Source: Rhizobium sp. | GTDB taxonomy: Bacteria; Pseudomonadota; Gammaproteobacteria; Burkholderiales; Thiobacillaceae | Direction of reading: 5' to 3' | NCBI GenBank assembly: GCA_019459285.1 | Contig: JAIBEL010000073.1 | Location: forward strand, 62,001-126,000 | Length of the DNA: 64,000 nucleotides | The notes under the pieces: generated by a model | The model's input: the letters and a program-made list of their open reading frames with translations, nothing else | Database searches by the model: none | What the model was told of the DNA's origin: nothing | In this document: positions 8,100 through 16,253 of the stretch, one piece after another | Position numbering within the stretch: position 1 is the first letter of the stretch | How the letters are laid out: each line of letters starts with the position of its first letter | Translations under genes and position numbers: made by a program

Positions 8100-9623
8100 A
8101 TGGCCCATCCTCCGTTGCACGGTCCCACCCTGGTCCTGCTGACCCTGGGCCTGAGCCTGGGCACCTTCATGCAGGTACTGGACACGTCGATCGCCAACGT
8201 CTCGCTGCCGGCGATTTCGGGCGACCTGGCCGTGAGCCCGAACCAGGGCACCTGGGTCATCACCTCCTTCGCCGTCAGCAACGCCATTGCCCTGCCGCTG
8301 ACCGGTTGGCTGTCGCGCCGCTTCGGCGACGTCCGCCTGTTCGTGCTGTCCACCCTGCTGTTCACCCTGGCGTCCTGGCTCTGCGGCCTGGCGCCTACCC
8401 TACCCTCCCTGATCGCCGCGCGCGTCCTGCAGGGCGCGGTGGCGGGGCCGATGATTCCGCTCTCGCAGAGCCTGCTGCTGAACAATTACCCGCCGGAAAA
8501 GAAGGGGCTCGCGTTGGCACTCTGGTCGATGACCGTGATCGTCGCGCCCATTCTGGGACCGATCCTCGGCGGCTGGATCACCGACAACATCAACTGGCCG
8601 TGGATCTTCTACATCAACCTGCCGGTCGGCCTGCTGTCGGCCTTCCTGACCTGGACCATCCTGGGCAAGCGCTCCAGCGCGACCCAGGTCGTGCCCATCG
8701 ATAAGGTGGGCCTGGTGCTGCTGGTGCTGGGCGTGGGCGCGCTGCAAATCCTGCTGGACAAGGGCAACGAGCTCGACTGGTTCGAATCCGGCACCATCGC
8801 CGCCCTGGCGGTCGTCTCCGCGGTGGCACTGAGCGTACTGGTGGTCTGGGAACTGACCGACCGCCACCCGGTGGTGGACTTCCATCTGTTCGGCCAGCGC
8901 AACTTCCTGGTCGGCACGGTCATCCTGAGCGTCGGCTACCTGGTGTTCTTCGGCAACGTGGTGATCCTGCCGCTATGGCTGCAGACCAACATGGGCTACA
9001 CCGCGACCTGGGCGGGCATGGCCGCCGCGCCCATCGGCATCCTGCCGGTGTTCCTGTCCGCGTTCGTAGGCAAGTACATGCACAAGGTCGACCTGCGCAT
9101 CTGGGCCACCTTCAGCTTCATGGTGTTCGCCGCGGTGTCGTTCTGGAACAGCAATTTCAACTCCGACGTCACTTTCCAGCACATCGTGATTCCGCGCCTG
9201 CTGATGGGCTTCGGGGTGGCGAGCTTCTTCGTGCCGCTGACCGCCCTTACGCTGGCGGATATTCCGCCCCACATGATGCCCAGCGCCACCGGCCTGTCGA
9301 ACTTTTCACGCATCCTGGCCGGCAGTTTCGGCACCTCGCTCAGCATCACCCTGTGGGACCGTCGCGCCGAGTTCCACCACAGCATCCTGACCTCGCATGT
9401 CTCGGCTTTCGACCCGTCGGCGGCCGACGCCCTCGGCAGTCTGGGCAATCCGGCCACGGACCCGGCCATGCTGGAGCGGATCATCAATCAGCAGGCAGTG
9501 CTGCTGGCAACCAACGACATCTTCTGGCTGTCAGGCTGCTTCTTCGTCGCCCTGATGCTGATGGTCTGGCTGGCCCGGCCGCCCAAACGGGGGGTCGCAC
9601 CGGTCGCCAGCGGGGCCCATTGA
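8100..9623 (+). CDS. emrB: EmrB-type MFS drug:H+ antiporter (DHA2 family)
   Basis: A 507-residue, roughly 14-helix major facilitator. It shows the DHA2 motif LDTSIANVSLPAI in helix 1, WVITSFAVSNAIALP, motif A as GWLSRRFGDVR, and motif C as GPILGGWI. It exports hydrophobic toxic compounds in exchange for protons through the EmrA- and NodT-like partners. No good ribosome site precedes ATG 8100, so translational coupling to emrA is likely. It is the last gene of the operon. Confidence 0.92.
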   Translation: MAHPPLHGPTLVLLTLGLSLGTFMQVLDTSIANVSLPAISGDLAVSPNQGTWVITSFAVSNAIALPLTGWLSRRFGDVRLFVLSTLLFTLASWLCGLAPTLPSLIAARVLQGAVAGPMIPLSQSLLLNNYPPEKKGLALALWSMTVIVAPILGPILGGWITDNINWPWIFYINLPVGLLSAFLTWTILGKRSSATQVVPIDKVGLVLLVLGVGALQILLDKGNELDWFESGTIAALAVVSAVALSVLVVWELTDRHPVVDFHLFGQRNFLVGTVILSVGYLVFFGNVVILPLWLQTNMGYTATWAGMAAAPIGILPVFLSAFVGKYMHKVDLRIWATFSFMVFAAVSFWNSNFNSDVTFQHIVIPRLLMGFGVASFFVPLTALTLADIPPHMMPSATGLSNFSRILAGSFGTSLSITLWDRRAEFHHSILTSHVSAFDPSAADALGSLGNPATDPAMLERIINQQAVLLATNDIFWLSGCFFVALMLMVWLARPPKRGVAPVASGAH

Positions 9624-9707
9624 GCGGGAATCCGGTTCTGGCTGGGCGATTACGGAACCAAAATCCGATTTTCATTTCTACATGCTGCCCATTCACTAAG
9701 ATGAGCA

Positions 9708-9743
9708 CATCAGTCGCACCGCTCCGGCAGTGTCCGACTGATG
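9708..9743. other. Stem-loop between the efflux operon and the lipoprotein gene
   Basis: Perfect 9-bp arms CATCAGTCG and CGACTGATG, with a further CAC/GTG pairing inside. It lies 84 bp after the emrB stop and 64 bp before the lipoprotein start. No T-run follows. It could be a terminator-like or 5'-region structure; nothing decides between them. Confidence 0.35.
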
Positions 9744-9806
9744 GTCGCGCCGCGTTCTGGCTTGTGCGGCGCTTTCCAAGACCTTTAATAATTCTGGAGC
9801 AAAAAA

Positions 9807-10145
9807 ATGAACCAAGCACGCTCGTACAAAATGTTTTCCCTCCTCGGCACTTCTTTGGTTTGCGCAGCCTTGCTGGGCGGCTGCGCCACGACCGACGCAC
9901 TGAACAAGGCTCAGGCCTCGGCAGACCAGGCGTCGAAAAAAGCCGACGAGGCCAATGCCAACGCCAATGCCGCCAAGACCGCCGCCGCCCAGGCTTCGCA
10001 AAAGGCTGACCAGGCCAACGCGACCGCCGACCAGGCCAACTCCACTGCCACTGCGGCGAAAACCGAAGCCGACAAGGCCATGCAGGAAGTCGACAAGCTG
10101 GCCGAGAAAATTGATCGCATGTTCAAGAAAACGATGCAGAAATAA
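9807..10145 (+). CDS. Lpp/OprI-like murein lipoprotein with C-terminal lysine
   Basis: A 112-residue lipoprotein: signal peptide, lipobox LLGGC (lipid Cys 26), then a long alanine-rich heptad region (repeats of A-DQA-KADEAN type) forming a helical coiled coil, ending in KTMQK. The terminal lysine is the residue by which Braun lipoprotein is joined to peptidoglycan by L,D-transpeptidases, and two such enzymes are encoded next door. It is longer than E. coli Lpp (78) and Pseudomonas OprI (83). A GGAGC site precedes the ATG. It tethers the outer membrane to the wall if the analogy holds. Confidence 0.8.
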   Translation: MNQARSYKMFSLLGTSLVCAALLGGCATTDALNKAQASADQASKKADEANANANAAKTAAAQASQKADQANATADQANSTATAAKTEADKAMQEVDKLAEKIDRMFKKTMQK

Positions 10146-10160
10146 TTTGTGCAGGCCCGA

Positions 10161-10189
10161 CGGACAGACGGCCTGGCGCCGTCTATCCG
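10161..10189. terminator. Stem-loop between convergent lipoprotein and L,D-transpeptidase genes
   Basis: A long hairpin: outer CGGA/TCCG, one mismatch, then AGACGGC/GCCGTCT around a 5-nt loop. It lies 15 bp after the lipoprotein stop and between convergent genes, so it may serve both strands. The T-run expected of an intrinsic terminator is missing. Confidence 0.45.
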
Positions 10190-10255
10190 CCGGCATCAAT
10201 CAAGTCGGCTGGCTTGAGTGGCCGATACCGATACGTTGGAGCGGCAGCGGGAATT

Positions 10256-10813
10256 TCAGCGAATGATCACGCGTGTCCCCACATGCATCCATTGGGCAAG
10301 CCGCCGGATGTCGCGGTTGGTGAGCGCCACGCAGCCATTGGTCCAATTGACCGCCTGTTGGACGTCTGGGTTGCCGCCACCGAGTCCATGGATTCCAATC
10401 TGGCCGCCGAGCGGCGTATTTTGAGGGGGCGTGCGGTGATGTCGCAAGGCTTGCATGATGGCATCGAATTGCGCCTGGCTGAGGGTGCCGGCGTCATACG
10501 CATGGCGGGCGACAGGAGCAGACGGGTAATCGAGGCCGTAGAAGGTATTGAAGCGGCTGTGGCGATCGACCCAAGTGACGTGGAATACGCCGCGCGGCGT
10601 GGTTTCGTCGCCCCGGCGATGGGTTTCGGCGACGCCGCCGCTGCCGATTGCGATATTGTGGAAGCGGGCCAGGACATGGTTTTCAGCGGAAAACACCGTC
10701 AGGGTCAGCGCCTGGGTATCCACCAGCACCCAGTTCGCCCCTCCGGCTGCCCAAGAGATCGTGGATATTCCCAGAATGACAGCAGCCAACAACGCATTCA
10801 AACAGAATCGCAA
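10256..10813 (-). CDS. Secreted L,D-transpeptidase (YkuD domain)
   Basis: A 185-residue protein with a signal peptide (cleavage near SWA-AGG) and a single YkuD catalytic domain. The active site reads GIHG, then NGCVALTN with Cys 161 as nucleophile; the usual SHGC serine-histidine pair is replaced by T-N before GC. These enzymes use meso-DAP cross-bridges or attach lipoproteins to peptidoglycan in the periplasm. It is convergent with the Lpp-like gene and divergent from a second L,D-transpeptidase, with only 23 bp between the starts. Confidence 0.88.
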   Translation of the reverse strand: MRFCLNALLAAVILGISTISWAAGGANWVLVDTQALTLTVFSAENHVLARFHNIAIGSGGVAETHRRGDETTPRGVFHVTWVDRHSRFNTFYGLDYPSAPVARHAYDAGTLSQAQFDAIMQALRHHRTPPQNTPLGGQIGIHGLGGGNPDVQQAVNWTNGCVALTNRDIRRLAQWMHVGTRVIIR

Positions 10814-10836
10814 TTCAGGACCCCCATGATCAACCC

Positions 10837-11907
10837 ATGAAACGCATCATGCACTCCCCTTCTCCGACCACTATCGTGCGTTCAGTTCCCTGCCTGCAAG
10901 TGCTTGCCCTGCTGCTGGCGTGGTGGGTCGCCCCAGCCTGGAGCGCGACGTTTCCGCTGCCAACCGATGGCAGCAACCTCGTCGGCCAGCTGCAGGTGGT
11001 GACGGCTGATGCCCGCAACACCTTACTGGACATCGCCCGGCATTATGACCTCGGCTATGACGAAATCACCCGCGCCAATCCGGGGATGTCGGTCTGGCTG
11101 CCTGGCGAAGGAACCCCGGTCGTCGTTCCGACCGAATTCATCCTGCCGCCGCGGCCGTGGACCGGTATCGTCGTGAACATTCCCCAGCGCCGGCTTTATT
11201 ATTTCCCGCGCCACAAGGCCAATGAAGCGGCAACGGTGGTCACCTTTCCCATCGGAATCGCCCGCCCCGGCTGGCCAACGCCGTTGGGCAGCACCCGGAT
11301 CATCGCCAAATACAAGGATCCCGCCTGGATCGTTCCCAAGGACATCCAGGCCGAGCATCATAGTCAGGGCGAAGCCAATTTTCCCGATTACTTTCCCCCT
11401 GGACCCAACAATCCCATGGGCATGCTCGCCCTGGAAACCGGGTTTTCGCAAATCTTCATTCACGGCACCAACCGACCGTGGGGCGTGGGGATGGAAGTCA
11501 GCCATGGTTGCGTCCATCTGTATCCCGAGAACGCGGCCTATCTGTTTCCCAAGGTACCCAAAGGCACGCCGGTGAGAATCATCAACCAACCGGTGCTGGT
11601 CGGATACCGCAAGCATCAACTCTATCTCAGCGTATCCGCGCCGGTGGGGGAATATCCCGGCGACCAGGACAGCCTCCTCATGCGCGCGATCGATGCCGTC
11701 TCGCAGTCCAGAAGCCAGGATTGGCCGACCATCGATTGGGACCGTGTGCGGCAGGTCGTTGATGCCAGGCAGGTCGTACCTGTTCCCGTCAACATTGGCG
11801 CACCCAGTCTCGACCGCCTCATTGCGTCGATCAAGCCGGAACACTATGGCCACGAGCCCTATGGCATCGAGGCCAACGACGCGGCGCCGCCGGATGTTCC
11901 GCGCTGA
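10837..11907 (+). CDS. ErfK/YbiS-type L,D-transpeptidase
   Basis: A 356-residue periplasmic enzyme: signal peptide (about 1-37), a LysM-like segment (about 51-98, ending in a WLPGEGTPVVVPT block), then the YkuD domain with H209 in FIHGT and nucleophile C225 in SHGCVHLYPENA. This ErfK/YbiS/YcfS layout belongs to the E. coli enzymes that anchor Braun lipoprotein to the wall. The Lpp-like gene 0.7 kb away supports that role. An in-frame ATG at 10849 is a possible alternative start. Confidence 0.9.
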   Translation: MKRIMHSPSPTTIVRSVPCLQVLALLLAWWVAPAWSATFPLPTDGSNLVGQLQVVTADARNTLLDIARHYDLGYDEITRANPGMSVWLPGEGTPVVVPTEFILPPRPWTGIVVNIPQRRLYYFPRHKANEAATVVTFPIGIARPGWPTPLGSTRIIAKYKDPAWIVPKDIQAEHHSQGEANFPDYFPPGPNNPMGMLALETGFSQIFIHGTNRPWGVGMEVSHGCVHLYPENAAYLFPKVPKGTPVRIINQPVLVGYRKHQLYLSVSAPVGEYPGDQDSLLMRAIDAVSQSRSQDWPTIDWDRVRQVVDARQVVPVPVNIGAPSLDRLIASIKPEHYGHEPYGIEANDAAPPDVPR

Positions 11908-11989
11908 TCCCTGATTTCCGGAACTGGGAAGATGCGTTCGGGTCAATGCCATCACCAGCCAGGCTGTAGATGTTTCGTATCCAGACGAC

Positions 11990-12223
11990 GTGACCGAACG
12001 CTCTCTTTCTTCTTTCCGGCAATATCCGAAGGCATCCTGCGTTATCCAACTCGATTCCTATTTGTGCCCGCTATGCGGACAGCACGGATTGATCCGGATC
12101 CGCCGCCGCCTCATCGACCGCATCCTGAGCCTTTTCGTCAGGCAGCGGCGATTTCGCTGCACGCAACCCGGATGCCAGTGGCAAGGGAACCTGCGCGAGA
12201 AGGCCGCACGCCGGAAATCGTGA
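11990..12223 (+). CDS. Small zinc-ribbon-like protein
   Basis: A possible 77-residue protein with two cysteine pairs (CPLCG near residue 26, and CTQPGCQW near 57) separated by an arginine-rich, amphipathic segment. That spacing fits a zinc ribbon. Similar short proteins occur in betaproteobacteria without known function. The start is GTG 11990; no clear ribosome site is visible. Confidence 0.5.
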   Translation: MTERSLSSFRQYPKASCVIQLDSYLCPLCGQHGLIRIRRRLIDRILSLFVRQRRFRCTQPGCQWQGNLREKAARRKS

Positions 12224-12342
12224 GGGCGCAATCAAGAACGACCCGTAACAAACTGATCTGACGGATTTATTCAATATGTTATGTTGCACCTGCTGTCGAT
12301 CCCGATAGACGCTTCGATTCCAGGACAGGGCGCGAGACCACA

Positions 12343-12546
12343 ATGAGCATGTCGTCACTTTTATGGGGTTTGCTTTTCGGCTCGATCGGACTGGGCTTCT
12401 TCCTGTACGGCAAGAAGCAGCAAGCGATCGTTCCGTTATTCTGCGGGCTTGCGCTCATGGTCTTTCCGTATTTCGTTTCCGACACCTTCCTGCTAGTCGC
12501 CATCGGTATTGCATTGACCGCGCTCCCCTATTTCGTCCGGATCTGA
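12343..12546 (+). CDS. Small membrane protein of unknown function
   Basis: A 67-residue protein made almost wholly of two or three hydrophobic helices with a GKKQQ turn. The start codon is ATG 12343 (a second ATG lies two codons on). It is convergent with ppk2. No functional motif is recognisable. Confidence 0.55.
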   Translation: MSMSSLLWGLLFGSIGLGFFLYGKKQQAIVPLFCGLALMVFPYFVSDTFLLVAIGIALTALPYFVRI

Positions 12547-12569
12547 GATGCCATCAATCTGACGAGGCC

Positions 12570-13454
12570 TCAGTTATCGGGGGCTTCGTTCACCAGTTGC
12601 TGGCGAATCGACAGCAACTCCTGCCGGTGCTGGGCATCAGTTTGGGGGTACTGCATCCCGAGTGACTTGAAGATATCGACCACAATCCGGGCAATGATCA
12701 GCCGGGCATTTTCCTTGTCGTCGGCGGGCACCACATACCAGGGCGCACGCTGGGTGCTCGTTGCGCTCAGGCACGCTTCGTAGGCCTGCATATACTTGTC
12801 CCAGAATCCCCGCTCGACGAGGTCCGCCTGGCTGAACTTCCAGTTTTTCTCGGGTTCGTCGATGCGATCGATGAAACGTTTCCGCTGTTCTTCCTTCGAG
12901 AGGTGAAGAAAGAACTTGATGATCCGGGTGCCATTCCGGTGGAGATGGTTTTCCAGGTCGACGATGGAACGATAGCGTTCCTTCCAGATCGTTTTTTCAT
13001 TGAGTAGCCCGTCCGGAATCCCCTGGCTGCGGAGAATTTCCGGATGGACACGCACGACCAGTACTTCCTCGTAATAGGAGCGGTTGAAGATGCCGATGCG
13101 GCCGCGTTCCGGCAAGGACTGCGTGGTTCGCCATAGAAAATCATGCTCGAGCTCGGTCGCGCTCGGATGCTTGAAGCTGAATACCTGGCAGCCCTGGGGG
13201 TTGATTCCGGACATCACGTGCTTGATGGCGCCATCCTTGCCGGCGGCATCCATGGCCTGAAAAATCAGCAGGACCGCATAGCGGTTGGACGCATAGTGCA
13301 GCTGTTGCAGCGCGCTCAGCTCAGAGACCTGGTCCTCAAGGAGCTTCTGGTATTGCTCCTTGGATTTGTAGAGCGGTTTCACGCGTGTTGGCCACTTCTT
13401 GAGGTTGACCTTGTCCCCTTCCGGTACCTGGAAATCCCTGGGTTTGATTTTCAT
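12570..13454 (-). CDS. ppk2: Polyphosphate kinase 2 family protein
   Basis: A 294-residue PPK2 enzyme, which phosphorylates nucleoside mono- or diphosphates with polyphosphate. Walker A is AMDAAGKDG (about residue 67-75); the Walker B/lid region reads [17 protein letters not shown]; the WKERYRSI and [11 protein letters not shown] segments are typical. ATG 13454 follows an AAAGGA/GGAG site, better than upstream in-frame starts at 13475 or 13568. Single-domain length fits class I/III; which nucleotide it uses cannot be told. Confidence 0.9.
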   Translation of the reverse strand: MKIKPRDFQVPEGDKVNLKKWPTRVKPLYKSKEQYQKLLEDQVSELSALQQLHYASNRYAVLLIFQAMDAAGKDGAIKHVMSGINPQGCQVFSFKHPSATELEHDFLWRTTQSLPERGRIGIFNRSYYEEVLVVRVHPEILRSQGIPDGLLNEKTIWKERYRSIVDLENHLHRNGTRIIKFFLHLSKEEQRKRFIDRIDEPEKNWKFSQADLVERGFWDKYMQAYEACLSATSTQRAPWYVVPADDKENARLIIARIVVDIFKSLGMQYPQTDAQHRQELLSIRQQLVNEAPDN

Positions 13455-13660
13455 CTCCGTCCTTTCGGTCGTCATTGAGGCGATTCGTTCTCGGGCCGCT
13501 CGCCTGCCCGCTTCGATCCTGGACAGCCGATGTCGAGCGCTGGGTTTTGGGTCGGCGTTTATCACCACTCCCTATTATCCCCGCCGAGGTAGCGAGCGGC
13601 TCGTATAAACGAGTAGCATTAAAACCAGCGGTTTCCAATACACAAAAAGGATAAATTGCG

Positions 13661-13888
13661 ATGAGAAAGACACCTTCCGAAGCCTATCTTGAAAAAGCCA
13701 GACACCTGTCCAAGGAAGAAACCGAACGGCTGCTGTCCAGAATGCGCGAGAAGCTGACGCGCAGGCTGGAAGACAAAAAACTGAACGCGCTGGAAGTCGT
13801 GGCGATACAGCTGGAGATAGAGGACGAGGCCTTGAACGAATGGCGGGAACGGATGCAGGAAATCAGGAAAAAAACCAAGTCCAAATGA
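13661..13888 (+). CDS. Small charged helical protein, unknown function
   Basis: A 75-residue, highly charged, mostly helical protein (SKEETERLLSRMREK and similar segments) with a GGA site ahead of ATG 13661. It has no signal peptide and no cysteines. It looks like the conserved hypothetical proteins found near polyphosphate kinase or stress genes in thiobacilli, but no function can be assigned. Confidence 0.55.
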   Translation: MRKTPSEAYLEKARHLSKEETERLLSRMREKLTRRLEDKKLNALEVVAIQLEIEDEALNEWRERMQEIRKKTKSK

Positions 13889-14261
13889 CCCGCTTACCGT
13901 CCGAAACCCGGGCCAGCACCAATATTGCCGCTGCCCGCGGCGTAGCCCTCTGACCCGTGAGTCTCATTATCGCCAGACATGCGGAGGCGAGGTAGCTTGC
14001 CGCCCATCCACGTTGTAAATCGTACGGCCCTCTCCGCTCAGCCGATCTCTACTGGAACCGAATCAACCCTGGTCTACTCTCCGTAGTAAGGAGGGAGATG
14101 CAATTTTCTGCTCGATTGCGCCCCCTGCTGGTGCGAGTGACAGAAATACGCCCCTTGCCTGTGCGGCCTCCGGACGATGCACTGGTTTTGATCGGCCTGC
14201 ATTTCTCCCGTCGCACTATTTGTGCTCAACCCGGTCGAACTTTTGGCCGCTAAAAAGGACA
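13889..14261. other. Intergenic region upstream of prkA
   Basis: A gap of about 370 bp with no convincing gene. It is the upstream control region of the sigma-54-type promoter at 14262 and is the place to expect enhancer sites for an activator. An imperfect dyad of TGCGCC and GGTGCG around 14117-14135 is only loosely like an NtrC site. Confidence 0.4.
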
Positions 14262-14277
14262 TGGCACGATCATTGCG
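14262..14277 (+). promoter_or_regulatory. Sigma-54 (-24/-12) promoter of the prkA operon
   Basis: TGGCACG, four bases, then TTGC: an almost exact match to the RpoN consensus, with the invariant GG (14263-14264) and GC (14275-14276) at the required 10-bp spacing. Transcription would begin about 12 bp further, leaving a leader of roughly 35 nt before ATG 14324. The E. coli homologue yeaGH is likewise reported as RpoN/NtrC dependent. Confidence 0.8.
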
Positions 14278-14323
14278 ACAACAGGGTCAGGCCTAACATC
14301 GATTCACCGGACAGGAGGACTCC

Positions 14324-16243
14324 ATGAGCTTGTTCAACCAGTACATCGAACGCTACCGCAGAGAAGAAGAGGAATTCACCCTCGAGGAATTCCTGGATAT
14401 CTGCAAGCAGGACCGGATGGCTTACGCGAGCTCTGCCGAACGCATGCTGGCGGCGATCGGCGAGCCGGAACTGGTGGATACCCGGAAGGATCCCCGATTG
14501 TCCCGCCTGTTCTCCAACAAGGTCATCAAGGTCTACCCGGCCTTCAAGGATTTTTACGGCATGGAAGAGACGATCGAGCAGATCGTGTCCTATTTCCGGC
14601 ATGCGGCACAAGGCCTGGAAGAGAAAAAACAGATTCTCTATCTGCTGGGCCCGGTGGGCGGCGGCAAATCCTCGTTGGCGGAGAAGCTCAAGCATCTGAT
14701 GGAGAAGGCGCCCTTCTACGCCATCAAGGGCTCGCCGGTGAACGACTCGCCGCTGTCACTGTTCTCGGCCGACGAGGACGGTGACATTCTGTTGCAGGAA
14801 TATGGCATTGCACTCCGCTATCTCGGCAAGGTCCTGTCGCCCTGGGCGGTGAAGCGGCTGCACGAGTACAACGGCGACATCACCAAGTTCCGCGTGGTCA
14901 AGCGCTGGCCTTCGGTGCTGGGCCAGGTCGGCATTTCCAAGACCGAGCCGGGCGACGAGAACAACCAGGACATCTCCTCGCTGGTCGGCAAGGTGGATAT
15001 CCGCAAGCTGGAAAAATATTCGCAGGACGACCCCGATGCCTACAGCTATTCGGGCGGACTGTCCCTGTCCAACCAGGGCCTGATGGAATTCGTCGAGATG
15101 TTCAAGGCGCCGATCAAGGTGCTGCATCCGCTCCTGACCGCCACACAGGAAGGCAACTACAAAGGCACCGAGGGCTTCGGCGCGATTCCCTTCGACGGCG
15201 TGGTGCTGGCGCACAGCAACGAGTCGGAGTGGACCACCTTCCGCAACAACAAGAACAACGAAGCTTTCCTCGACCGCATCTACATCGTCAAGGTGCCCTA
15301 CTGCCTGCGCGTGTCCGAGGAGGTGAAGATCTACGAGAAACTCCTGCAGCACAGTTCGCTGTCGGAGTCGCCCTGCGCGCCAGGCACGCTGGAAATGCTG
15401 GCGCAGTTCTCGGTCCTGACCCGTCTGAAAGAGCCGGAAAATTCCAGTATCTATTCCAAGATGCGCGTCTACGACGGCGAGAACCTCAAGGACACCGACC
15501 CCAAGGCCAAGAGCTACCAGGAATACCGCGACTTCGCCGGCGTCGACGAAGGCATGACGGGCATCTCGACCCGTTTCGCCTTCAAGATCCTGTCGCGCGT
15601 GTTCAACTTCGACCACAGCGAAATCGCCGCCAACCCGGTGCATCTGCTCTACGTGCTGGAACAGCAGATCGAGCAGGAACAGCTGCCGCCCGAGGTGGAG
15701 CAGCGCTACATCGCCTATCTGAAGGAGTACCTGTCGCCGCATTACGCCGAATACATCGAGAAGGAATTGCAGACCGCCTACCTCGAGTCCTATTCGGAAT
15801 ATGGACAGAACATCTTCGACCGCTACGTGACCTACGCCGACATGTGGATCCAGGACCAGGAATTCCGCGACCCCGACACCGGCGAGGTTCTCGACCGCGC
15901 CCAGCTCAATACCGAGCTGGAGAAGATCGAGAAGCCCGCCGGCATCGCCAACCCGAAGGACTTCCGCCATGAGGTAGTCAACTTCGTGCTGCGCGCCCGC
16001 GCCCAGAACCACGGCAAGAACCCGGCCTGGACCAGCTATGAGAAGCTGCGCGTGGTGATCGAGAAGCGCATGTTCTCCAGCACCGAGGACCTGCTGCCGG
16101 TGATCTCCTTCAACGCCAAGGCGTCCAGCGACGAACAGAAGAAGCACCAGGACTTCGTCCAGCGCATGGTCGACAAGGGCTACACCGACAAGCAGGTGCG
16201 CCTGCTGGCCGAGTGGTATCTGCGCGCGAGAAAGGCGTCCTGA
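14324..16243 (+). CDS. prkA: PrkA/YeaG family serine protein kinase (AAA+)
   Basis: A 639-residue cytoplasmic protein: an N-terminal AAA+ domain with Walker A GPVGGGKS (109-116), and the C-terminal PrkA kinase-like domain. It matches YeaG in length and throughout. In enterobacteria YeaG works with YeaH in nitrogen-starvation and stationary-phase responses; in Bacillus PrkA acts in sporulation control. A strong AGGAGG site precedes the ATG. It is first in the prkA-yeaH-spoVR operon, read from a sigma-54 promoter. Confidence 0.95.
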   Translation: MSLFNQYIERYRREEEEFTLEEFLDICKQDRMAYASSAERMLAAIGEPELVDTRKDPRLSRLFSNKVIKVYPAFKDFYGMEETIEQIVSYFRHAAQGLEEKKQILYLLGPVGGGKSSLAEKLKHLMEKAPFYAIKGSPVNDSPLSLFSADEDGDILLQEYGIALRYLGKVLSPWAVKRLHEYNGDITKFRVVKRWPSVLGQVGISKTEPGDENNQDISSLVGKVDIRKLEKYSQDDPDAYSYSGGLSLSNQGLMEFVEMFKAPIKVLHPLLTATQEGNYKGTEGFGAIPFDGVVLAHSNESEWTTFRNNKNNEAFLDRIYIVKVPYCLRVSEEVKIYEKLLQHSSLSESPCAPGTLEMLAQFSVLTRLKEPENSSIYSKMRVYDGENLKDTDPKAKSYQEYRDFAGVDEGMTGISTRFAFKILSRVFNFDHSEIAANPVHLLYVLEQQIEQEQLPPEVEQRYIAYLKEYLSPHYAEYIEKELQTAYLESYSEYGQNIFDRYVTYADMWIQDQEFRDPDTGEVLDRAQLNTELEKIEKPAGIANPKDFRHEVVNFVLRARAQNHGKNPAWTSYEKLRVVIEKRMFSSTEDLLPVISFNAKASSDEQKKHQDFVQRMVDKGYTDKQVRLLAEWYLRARKAS

Positions 16244-16253
16244 GAGGTCAGTC

